NCBI GenBank assembly: GCA_030590265.1
Contig: JAUUYW010000004.1
Span: forward strand, 1-28,359
Length of the DNA stretch: 28,359 bases
Origin: Candidatus Krumholzibacteriia bacterium
GTDB taxonomy: Bacteria > Krumholzibacteriota > Krumholzibacteriia > LZORAL124-64-63
Direction of reading: 5' to 3'
Part shown: positions 9,956 through 16,093 of the stretch, in pieces
Layout: every line of letters starts with the position of its first letter
Numbering within the stretch: position 1 is the first letter of the stretch
The notes under the pieces: model-generated
What the model saw: the letters and a program-made list of their open reading frames with translations, nothing else
The model's database searches: none
Told to the model about the DNA's origin: nothing
Program-made: the position numbers and the translations under genes

Positions 9956-11155
9956 CTAGCCTTCGAGCTTTTTGAACACCCTTTTCACCTTACGCAGAGC
10001 CATGTTCAACTCTTTCTTGGTGATGGTCAAAGGGGGTGCAAAGCGGATGACATTCTCGTGGGTCTCCTTGCAGAGCATACCCTCGGCCATCAGAGCCTCG
10101 CAATAGGGACGTGCCGGGCGATCCAGCACCAGGCCGATGAACAACCCCTGGCCGCGAACCTTCTTGATGCTCTTGAATTTCATGGCCTGCAACTGGCCCA
10201 TGAACCAGGGGCCCAGCTTGGCGCTGTTCTCAATCAACTTCTCTTCCGTGAGAACCTTCAGGGCCTCACGAGCCACGGCCATACCCAAAGGGTTGCCGCC
10301 AAAGGTCGAACCGTGATCGCCGGGGTTGAAAACACCCATGACTTCATCACTGCTCAAAAAAGCCGAAACGGGATAGAACCCGCCACTAAGGGCCTTGCCG
10401 ATAATCACGGCATCAGGGGTGACGCCAGCATGCTGAAAAGCAAACAGCTTGCCGGTGCGACCAAGACCCGACTGGATCTCGTCGGCAATGAACAAAACGT
10501 TGTTCTTCTTGCAAAGCTGCTGGGCCTTTTTCATGAAAGCCTTGGGCGGAATATTGATACCGGCTTCGCCCTGAACGGGCTCCACCAAAAAGGCACAGGT
10601 GTTCTTGGTGATGGCAGCTTCAAGAGCCTTGGCATCGCCAAAGGGGATGACCTTGAAGCCAGGGGTGAAGGGACCAAAACCATCCTTGTACTGGTCTTCA
10701 GTGCTGAAGCCCACAATGGTGGTGGTTCGGCCGTGGAAGTTGTCGCCACAGACGATAATTTCAGCCTTGTTTTTCTTGATGCCTTTGATTTTTTCGCCCC
10801 ACTTGCGGGCAGCCTTGATGGCAGTTTCCACAGCTTCGGCACCAGAGTTCATGGGCAGAACCTTGGGATAACCCGTCATTTCAGCCACTTCCTGGCAAAA
10901 CAGGGGCAACTGATCATTGCGGAAGGCCCGACTGGTCAAAGTGACCTTGCCCGCCTGCTTGCGCAACGCCTTCAACAATCGCGGATGGCAATGCCCTTGA
11001 TTCACTGCACTATAAGCTGCCAGAAAATCCATGTAGCGGTTGCCCTCGACATCTTCAACCCAGACGCCTTCAGCCTTCTTGATAACGATGTCCAACGGGT
11101 GGTAATTGTTGGCACCAAACTTGTCTTCCAAATCAATGAGTTTGTTGGTCTTCAT
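9956..11155 (-). CDS. rocD: Ornithine aminotransferase
   Basis: A 399-residue class III PLP aminotransferase interconverting ornithine plus 2-oxoglutarate and glutamate semialdehyde plus glutamate, in arginine/proline metabolism. Family signatures are NNYHPLDIV near the N-terminus, PMNSGAEAVETAIK, CGDNFHGRTT, EPVQGEAGI, IADEIQSGLGRTG (PLP-binding D225) and IIGKALSGGFYPVSA (Schiff-base K254), then HGSTFGGNPL. Close relatives in class III include acetylornithine aminotransferase, but the N-terminus and EIQSGLGRTG favour OAT. The frame stays open 25 codons further upstream, but the ATG at 11155 has AGGAGG 7 bases before it and begins at the conserved sequence, so that start is chosen. The long hairpin E1 ends 7 bases upstream of this ribosome binding site. 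No neighbouring arginine catabolism gene is present. Confidence 0.93.
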   Translation of the reverse strand: MKTNKLIDLEDKFGANNYHPLDIVIKKAEGVWVEDVEGNRYMDFLAAYSAVNQGHCHPRLLKALRKQAGKVTLTSRAFRNDQLPLFCQEVAEMTGYPKVLPMNSGAEAVETAIKAARKWGEKIKGIKKNKAEIIVCGDNFHGRTTTIVGFSTEDQYKDGFGPFTPGFKVIPFGDAKALEAAITKNTCAFLVEPVQGEAGINIPPKAFMKKAQQLCKKNNVLFIADEIQSGLGRTGKLFAFQHAGVTPDAVIIGKALSGGFYPVSAFLSSDEVMGVFNPGDHGSTFGGNPLGMAVAREALKVLTEEKLIENSAKLGPWFMGQLQAMKFKSIKKVRGQGLFIGLVLDRPARPYCEALMAEGMLCKETHENVIRFAPPLTITKKELNMALRKVKRVFKKLEG

Positions 11156-11173
11156 AAGCAACCTCCTCTTGAG

Positions 11174-11393
11174 GGATGGGGGGAATTCGGACAGCTTGGG
11201 AAAGATAGTCTTAGAGTGGGGGAAGTCCAATTATGAAGGTGTTTGGGGTGTTGGTGGTGGTCCTCGGCACGTGACACCGGTGGAAAAAGGGCTTTTTGAA
11301 CGTGCCTGTGGAGTACCACCAACACCCCAAACACCTTCACAATTGGACATGCACTGCTAAGACCATCGTTCCTAAGATGAATTCCCCCCAACC
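11174..11393 (-). ncRNA. E1: long imperfect hairpin, candidate structured leader RNA or palindromic repeat
   Basis: Arms 11174-11258 and 11315-11393 are complementary over most of their length. The inner 33 bases (11226-11258 with 11315-11347) match except for one pair. The outer parts share GGGGGGAATTC, GATRGTCTTAG and GTCCAATT. Read leftward (the rocD direction), the order is a G/T-rich 5' arm, ACTCCACA, distal stem GGCACGT...ACGTGCC, GAGGACC, then the C/A-rich 3' arm. The apex holds AAAAA...TTTTT and CACCGGTG. Two of the arm differences (233/340 and the R of GATRGTC) become G-U pairs in the leftward RNA but A-C in the rightward one. It matches E2 in architecture. It may be a cis-regulatory RNA, an ERIC-like palindromic repeat or a fold-back MITE. 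Confidence 0.7.
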
Positions 11394-11404
11394 GTGCGAG
11401 GAAC

Positions 11405-11433
11405 ACTATAGTTGGTGAGGTCTTGGATAACCG
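11405..11433 (-). promoter_or_regulatory. Possible leftward promoter in front of E1 and rocD
   Basis: On the minus strand TATAGT (11410-11405) matches a -10 box at 5 of 6 positions. The -35 region 17 bases away (CGGTTA) is poor. A start near 11398 would make E1 almost the entire rocD leader. This is a guess from motif and position only. Confidence 0.3.
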
Positions 11434-11470
11434 TATTTGCGCCCTTCCTGACCCGACTACATTTCTTTCT

Positions 11471-11649
11471 TTCAGGTAAATAGATGTGGGGCAGTGCTTT
11501 TTGTTTTTGTGTGTTGGGGTTGTTGTTGGTACTCCGCAGGGGCCATATCCGCTGTCCCTAAATAAGTTACGTGGTGTAGCCCCGAGGACCTCCAACAACA
11601 ACCCCAACACACAAAAATAAAAACCCACTCCCCCCATCTTTTTACTTGA
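11471..11649 (+). ncRNA. E2: second long imperfect hairpin, homologous in design to E1 but inverted
   Basis: The inner arms 11498-11529 and 11592-11623 are complementary over 32 bases apart from G503-T618, which is a G-U pair in rightward RNA. Outer arms extend to 11471 and 11649 (TTCARGTAAA, AGATG, GGGG shared). Read rightward the order is G/T-rich arm, TACTCCGCA, distal stem GGGGC...GCCCC, GAGGACC, complementary arm. This matches E1 read leftward, with different stem sequences but the same internal loop and a shared GGTGT before the distal 3' strand. A T5 run lies at 11639-11643. The two elements point away from each other, E1 toward rocD and E2 toward the winged-helix gene. Confidence 0.68.
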
Positions 11650-11674
11650 ATAACCAAAGTACTTGAGTTATTAA
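11646..11674 (+). promoter_or_regulatory. Possible promoter upstream of the GGA-loop region
   Basis: TTGAAT (11646-11651) and TATTAA (11669-11674) are separated by 17 bases, each matching the sigma-70 consensus at 4 of 6. A start near 11681 would transcribe the hairpin-rich stretch and possibly the winged-helix gene. Confidence 0.3.
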
Positions 11675-11680
11675 AGTACA

Positions 11681-12036
11681 CAAGTGAGGTTCATTCAATG
11701 AACGGCCGGATCCTTGAAGGAGCATTTGGATCCCCCGAAAGGGAGCTGGAGAAGGATCTCCGGACGGCATGGGGGCGGACTTACTGGTCCTGGGTGCCAG
11801 CCGCCCCCTCTTTAAACTTCTGGATGCGAAAGGATTCGCGGCAGTTTGTTTGGAGGGTTAGACCATCGGTCATCGAGTGAACCAGTTTCAGGGGAGGCAG
11901 GGAGTCTTCCTCTGATGCACAGGGATCGGCGAGGTAATCACAACAAGAAGGACATCGCCGGTCCCTGATAACTCAATTGCCACAAGGATGGGGCAACGTT
12001 CGGAAGACAGAAACACTTAGCGGGAACGCCAAAGGC
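11681..12036 (+). ncRNA. Hairpin-rich stretch with AAGGAT loops; candidate regulatory RNA or long leader
   Basis: No convincing gene is present here. Successive hairpins can be drawn: GGATCC/GGATCC (11708-11733, GGA in the loop), CCC-GAAA-GGG (11734-11743), CTGGAGA/TCTCCGG with an AGGA tetraloop (11746-11763), GGGGGCGG/CCGCCCCC (11771-11808, followed by TCTTT), GCGAA/TTCGC with an AGGA tetraloop (11826-11839), an 11-bp stem 11922-11932/11955-11965 with AAGGAC in the loop, and TTGCC/GGCAA (11977-11996) with loop ACAAGGATGG. AAGGAT occurs three times, each at a hairpin tip, as in CsrA/RsmA-binding sponge RNAs (ANGGA in loops). Alternatively it is the leader of the gene at 12051. Boundaries are approximate. 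Confidence 0.4.
11689..11703. promoter_or_regulatory. Perfect 15-base palindrome, operator-like
   Basis: GTTCATTCAATGAAC has perfect 7-base arms around a central C. It lies just downstream of the possible promoter and upstream of the winged-helix regulator gene, a location suited to an operator. The binding protein is unknown; autoregulation by the regulator encoded at 12051 is a guess. Confidence 0.35.
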
Positions 12037-12050
12037 AAGGAGGCCCTGGC

Positions 12051-12383
12051 GTGGCGCAAACATCAAATGATGGTGCTGGCCCCGTAGGCCAGGATCTTCT
12101 TTTACCGTTGATTCACGGAAGGGTCCGTTTGTTGGTCCTGTCCTTTTTGCTGCGTGGCAAAAGGGCCGTTTCCTTCACGGCTCTGCGTGATGAACTGAAG
12201 CTTACCGACGGCACCCTTTCGGCTCATTTGAGCAAACTTGAACAGGGTAAGCTGGTTATTCAGGAAAAGAGATTTGTGGGGAAAAGACCTCTGACCATGG
12301 TCAAAGTTACGGCAAGGGGGCGACGTTTGTTTCGCCAGTATGTTGCCGAGTTGAGGCAAGTGATACCGGGGTTGGGGGAATAA
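12051..12383 (+). CDS. Small winged-helix DNA-binding transcriptional regulator
   Basis: A 110-residue protein resembling the HTH_34 winged-helix family related to MarR/ArsR. Residues 17-35 (LLPLIHGRVRLLVLSFLLR) match the family opening. The recognition helix is around 52-65 (TDGTLSAHLSKLEQ), the wing around 70-88 (EKRFVGKRPLTMVKVT), followed by a C-terminal dimerisation helix (RGRRLFRQYVAEL). There are no cysteines for metal or redox sensing. The start is GTG with AAGGAGG 7 bases upstream. It has no operon partner and is preceded by a long non-coding stretch with palindromes, which suggests autoregulation or control of the divergent rocD. The target is unknown. Confidence 0.88.
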   Translation: MAQTSNDGAGPVGQDLLLPLIHGRVRLLVLSFLLRGKRAVSFTALRDELKLTDGTLSAHLSKLEQGKLVIQEKRFVGKRPLTMVKVTARGRRLFRQYVAELRQVIPGLGE

Positions 12384-12388
12384 TTAAA

Positions 12389-12410
12389 GGCCCGGTCAAT
12401 TGACCGGGCC
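12389..12410. terminator. Palindromic hairpin between convergent genes
   Basis: A perfect 22-base palindrome with arms GGCCCGGTCAA and TTGACCGGGCC, flanked by AAA and ATTT. It lies 6 bases after the regulator stop and about 55 bases after the leftward phosphorylase stop, so it probably serves both. The T tract is short. Confidence 0.7.
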
Positions 12411-12465
12411 ATTTGTTAAACACTTCCTGATTGTTGAGCCGAATCCGGAAAATTCCAATCAAGAC

Positions 12466-15090
12466 TCAGCTCTTGGGGCTTTTCTGTTGCCCTTTGTCTT
12501 CGCTGGCGGAACACTTTTTGGAAGTGTTTTCTTCCCACCAGGTGACCAAACCAGTTTCAAAGCGCCCCAGGGGAAAACCATCCTTGCGAGGCACCGCGCG
12601 CACAGTGAAACCACGCTGGCCGGCTCGGCGGCAGGCAATGTTTCCTTCGAAGACCACTGCTCCATCGTGCATTTCGTCTGTGGAGAAAAGAGTATCGGTT
12701 TCACCATCCTCAATTTCACCGGCGGCATTCAAAAGCCCGTGATAGACTTCCACCAGAACATCCTCCACAGGAATATCACCAAGTAGGACGGCGGCGCGAA
12801 CAGGCAGTTGAGTGCCCATGGGGTGAGCCGTCAGGGGAGGGGCGTCGACGCAGCTGATTTTGAGTTTCCCCCAACCCTTGAGGGTCTCTGTTCTCCAGCG
12901 GCCCAGGATTTCAGCTTTGCTGTAGTTTTCGCTCTCTAGTCGTTGGGCATTTTCCAGGGCAGGCACGTAAAAGCGCTGAGTGTATTCTTCCACCATGCGA
13001 TTGGTGTTGAACTCGGCGTTCACGGTGCGCATGCTGTTTTTCATGATGCGGGTCCACTCGCGGGGCACATCATCACTGCTGCGATCGTAGAAAATGGGGA
13101 CAATTTCCTTCTCAAGGAGGTCGTACAGGGCAGTGCTCTCCACTTCGTCCTGGTAAACCTGGTCGTCGAAATCTTCTCCGCCACCAATGGACCAACCGTT
13201 GTCTTGGTCGTATCCTTCGCACCACCAACCGTCGAGAATTGACAGATTGATGCCACCATTGGGTGGAACTTTCATGCCGCTGGTGCCGCTGGCTTCCAAA
13301 GGACGGCGAGGAGTGTTCAACCATATGTCCACACCCTGCACCATGTAGCGGGCCACCTCGATATTATAGTCTTCCACAAAAACAATGTGATGACGGAAGC
13401 CTTCTTCTTCGGCCAGGTGAACCAGCTGGCGGATGATCTCTTTGCCGGGCTGATCCTTGGGATGAGCCTTTCCCGCAAAGATCAACTGAACCGGACGCTC
13501 CGGGTCGTTGAGGATCTTGGCCAGGCGGGCGGGATCACGCAAAATCAAAGCGGCGCGTTTGTAGGTGGCGAAACGCCGGGCGAAACCAATGGTCAGGGCT
13601 TCGGGATCCAGTACCTGGGAGGCTGCTTCAATTGTGGCACGATGAGAGCCTCTTTTGCGGGCCTGCTTGTGCATGCGATTGCGAACGAAACCTACCAGAC
13701 GTTCGCGCATGCGTTCGTGGGAACGCCAGAGCTCGGCGTCGGGGATCAGTTCAACCCGATCCCAGATGGTTTTGTTGGTGGGCTCTTCGTGCCAACGCGG
13801 TCCGAGATAGCGATCATACAATCTGGCGATCTCGCTGCAAAGCCAGCTGCGGGTGTGGATCCCGTTGGTTACGTGGGCAATGGGGACTTCTTCACCAGGA
13901 ACACCGGGCCAAATGTTTTGCCACATATCACGGGACACATGCCCGTGCAGCTCCGACACACCGTTGGTATTGCGACTGAGGCGCAGAGCCAGCACTGTCA
14001 TGCAGAATGTTTCATGCTTGTTGTCCGGGTTCGAACGCCCAAGGGCCAACAGGTCGTCCATGGTCAAACCCAGGTCGGTCGCTTTGCTGGCCAGGTAGGT
14101 GCGCACCATGTCGGGTTGGAAGTGATCGTTGCCCGCAGGCACGGGAGTATGGGTAGTAAAGACATTGGTCGCACGCACCATTTCAAAGGCCGTTTCGTAA
14201 CTCAAACCCCGATTTTTCATGAGCAGGTTGATGCGCTCCAGGGCCAGGAAAGCCGAATGACCTTCGTTCAGATGGCACATGGTTGGCTCGTGATCCAGCT
14301 TGATCAGGGCTCGCAGACCACCGATGCCCAGCAGGATTTCCTGACGGATGCGCATTTCGTTGTCACCACCGTAGAGCCGACTGGTCAGCTCTCGGTCTTC
14401 AGCCCGATTTTCCGGCAGGTTGGTATCCAGCAGGAACAATGGGTTGCGGCCGACCTGCACTCGCCAGATTCGGGCGACAACAATTCGACCGGGATAGTGC
14501 ACTTCAATGGTCACATCCTTGTTGTTTTCATCCTTCTCCAGTTGCATGGACATGTTGTGGAAATCGTTGACCGAATATTCTTCCATCTGCCATCCATCGT
14601 GATTCAAATATTGACGAAAATAACCCGTCTGGTAAGCCAGCCCCATGCCCACCAGGGGCAGACCCAGATCCGAGGCGGATTTCAGATGGTCCCCAGCCAG
14701 AATGCCCAGGCCCCCACTGTACAGGGGCAGGGATTCGTGCAGACCGAACTCCAGGGAAAAATAGCCGATGCGCATATCGGTGCAGCTGGGGTGTTCACTC
14801 TGGAACCAGGAGGCCAGTTTCAGGTAGCGATCAAGGTCGCCGATCACTCGATCGAGGTGGGCCAGGAAGGCCCGGTCTTTGGCCAGTTCCGCCACTCGTT
14901 CGGCAGATAGGGTGCCCAAAACCGCAATGGGGTTGCCGTGATGAGTATCCCAAAGATTGGGATCAACCCGGCGCAGCAGGCTGATGGCTTCCACATTCCA
15001 GCTCCACCAAATATTGTTGGCGATTTGCAACAGTGGCTGCAGGGGTTCGGGAAGATTGGGTGTCACGGTGAACTGTTGGATTGCGGGCAT
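12466..15090 (-). CDS. glgP: Alpha-glucan (glycogen/maltodextrin) phosphorylase
   Basis: An 874-residue GT35 phosphorylase of the long type that starts with a DUF3417 segment (residues about 1-110, NIWWSWNVEAISLLRRVDPNLW). It releases glucose 1-phosphate from alpha-1,4-glucans using PLP. Visible family signatures are YFSLEFGLHESLPLYSGGLG, GMGLAYQTGYFRQ, HLNEGHSAFLALERI, FTTHTPVPAGNDHF, HVTNGIHTRSWL, GFARRFATYKRA and EASGTSGMK (599-607, with K607 as the PLP lysine), then NGGINLSILDGWWCEGYD. The C-terminal tail of about 45 residues is charged and variable. GGAG stands 5 bases before the ATG. It is a single-gene unit. The length and the DUF3417 region distinguish it from the shorter E. coli-type enzyme. 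Confidence 0.95.
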   Translation of the reverse strand: MPAIQQFTVTPNLPEPLQPLLQIANNIWWSWNVEAISLLRRVDPNLWDTHHGNPIAVLGTLSAERVAELAKDRAFLAHLDRVIGDLDRYLKLASWFQSEHPSCTDMRIGYFSLEFGLHESLPLYSGGLGILAGDHLKSASDLGLPLVGMGLAYQTGYFRQYLNHDGWQMEEYSVNDFHNMSMQLEKDENNKDVTIEVHYPGRIVVARIWRVQVGRNPLFLLDTNLPENRAEDRELTSRLYGGDNEMRIRQEILLGIGGLRALIKLDHEPTMCHLNEGHSAFLALERINLLMKNRGLSYETAFEMVRATNVFTTHTPVPAGNDHFQPDMVRTYLASKATDLGLTMDDLLALGRSNPDNKHETFCMTVLALRLSRNTNGVSELHGHVSRDMWQNIWPGVPGEEVPIAHVTNGIHTRSWLCSEIARLYDRYLGPRWHEEPTNKTIWDRVELIPDAELWRSHERMRERLVGFVRNRMHKQARKRGSHRATIEAASQVLDPEALTIGFARRFATYKRAALILRDPARLAKILNDPERPVQLIFAGKAHPKDQPGKEIIRQLVHLAEEEGFRHHIVFVEDYNIEVARYMVQGVDIWLNTPRRPLEASGTSGMKVPPNGGINLSILDGWWCEGYDQDNGWSIGGGEDFDDQVYQDEVESTALYDLLEKEIVPIFYDRSSDDVPREWTRIMKNSMRTVNAEFNTNRMVEEYTQRFYVPALENAQRLESENYSKAEILGRWRTETLKGWGKLKISCVDAPPLTAHPMGTQLPVRAAVLLGDIPVEDVLVEVYHGLLNAAGEIEDGETDTLFSTDEMHDGAVVFEGNIACRRAGQRGFTVRAVPRKDGFPLGRFETGLVTWWEENTSKKCSASEDKGQQKSPKS

Positions 15091-15136
15091 GGTCTCTCCT
15101 CAGAGTGCGATTTGTCCTGGCGATGGAACGGTCGGG

Positions 15137-15166
15137 TTGACATCGACCGGAGTCTCCCATTATGTA
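15137..15166 (+). promoter_or_regulatory. Possible promoter for the rhodanese-methyltransferase gene
   Basis: TTGACA (15137-15142) is a perfect -35 box, followed after 18 bases by TATGTA (15161-15166), a weak -10. A 7-base inverted repeat CTAAATT/AATTTAG (15180-15186 and 15196-15202) lies just downstream and could be an operator. Confidence 0.35.
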
Positions 15167-15235
15167 GCTAATATGTCAGCTAAATTTCGTTCCCTAATTT
15201 AGTGCCATAAGAGGAACATCGGCAACACCCGAAAG

Positions 15236-16093
15236 ATGGATTTCCCCATGCAATCTTTTTTGAAATCCTCATCCGGTTGGCAGGCTGGCAATATATTGGA
15301 TGTTCGGCCACACGAGGAATTTGTACTGGGGCACCTTTTGGGGGCCACCTCGCATCCTCACAGCCGGGATAAAGACTCCCAGATTTCATCAATTTTTCTG
15401 CCGCCGCGCCATGAACCTTTGTTGGTGGTAGCTGGACAGTCGCAACCGGGACGCAGGTTGGCTGAAGAGCTGGAGAGTCGGGGCCGGGTTCCGGTTGAGT
15501 TTTTGGTCTGGCAGCAAGAAGATTGTCCAGACGAACTGTTGACCACTGGAAGCTCTGCCGCTCATCTTTGGTCGGCCCCTCCCTGGCTCGTGCAACATGA
15601 GTCATGGTTGCCGCCTCCGGCAGCAGGACCTGTGCTGGATCTGGCTTGCGGCAGTGGCAGGGCCTTGGTTTGGCTGGCCGAAAGGGGATACCGAACCGTG
15701 GGGGTGGACTGGCAACCCGAAGCCCTAGCCCTGGGGCGACAGCTGGCCGAAAGCCGTGCCGTGAGCTGCGATTTCCGCCATGGGGATTTGCGGGATCCCG
15801 CCCAGGTGCCTCAGGGACCTTGGGCGGTCATTCTCAATTTCAGGTTCTTGCAAAAGGATTTGCTGGCCAGAATTCCCAAAATGTTGCAGCCAGGTGGTGT
15901 CGCCATGGTCCGGACCTTTCGCCAGGTAGCAGGTTACCAGGGGCATCCTCAGCGAAGGCATCGATTGGCTGCCGGGGAGTTGCTGCAGGCTTTTCCAGCA
16001 GCAACCTGCGAAATCATTGCCCACGAAGAAAGCCACGATCCTGACGGTCGTCCGGCAGCCGGGATTGTGGCTCGATCAAGCCCTGTTATTTGA
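15236..16093 (+). CDS. Rhodanese-like domain fused to class I SAM methyltransferase
   Basis: A 285-residue two-domain protein, probably cytosolic. Residues about 15-95 have the rhodanese outline (NILDVRPHEEFVLGHLLGA, then LLVVAGQSQPGRRLAEELESRG), but the active-site loop has no cysteine, so sulfur transfer is unlikely. Residues about 118-265 are a Rossmann methyltransferase with motif I DLACGSGRALVWLAERG, GVDW at the second strand, DLRDPA, and NFRFLQKDLLARIPKMLQPGG followed by VRTF, similar to TehB-like small-molecule methyltransferases. The substrate is unknown. The start is not certain: the ATG at 15236 has only a weak GAAAG upstream and a second ATG lies at 15248. Its 3' end overlaps the convergent beta-helix gene by 8 bases. 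Confidence 0.82.
   Translation: MDFPMQSFLKSSSGWQAGNILDVRPHEEFVLGHLLGATSHPHSRDKDSQISSIFLPPRHEPLLVVAGQSQPGRRLAEELESRGRVPVEFLVWQQEDCPDELLTTGSSAAHLWSAPPWLVQHESWLPPPAAGPVLDLACGSGRALVWLAERGYRTVGVDWQPEALALGRQLAESRAVSCDFRHGDLRDPAQVPQGPWAVILNFRFLQKDLLARIPKMLQPGGVAMVRTFRQVAGYQGHPQRRHRLAAGELLQAFPAATCEIIAHEESHDPDGRPAAGIVARSSPVI

Noticed and set aside
11174..11649. E1 and E2 as ends of a transposon or as integron attC sites
   Set aside because: No transposase or integrase, no clear target duplication, and no R/L box pattern of attC (RYYYAAC...GTTRRRY at the tips). A MITE-like origin remains open.
11152..11681. Open frames on the minus strand across E1 and E2 (161 and 69 codons)
   Set aside because: They run through the inverted-repeat arms, and their translations show no protein family.
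11698..11880. 60-codon open frame starting inside the palindrome
   Set aside because: No ribosome binding site before the ATG, no family resemblance, and it runs through several strong hairpins. A small protein cannot be fully excluded.
11921..12000. Known riboswitch classes (c-di-GMP, glycine, cobalamin, TPP) suggested by the CACAGGG-like start
   Set aside because: The conserved core motifs of those classes are absent on reading.
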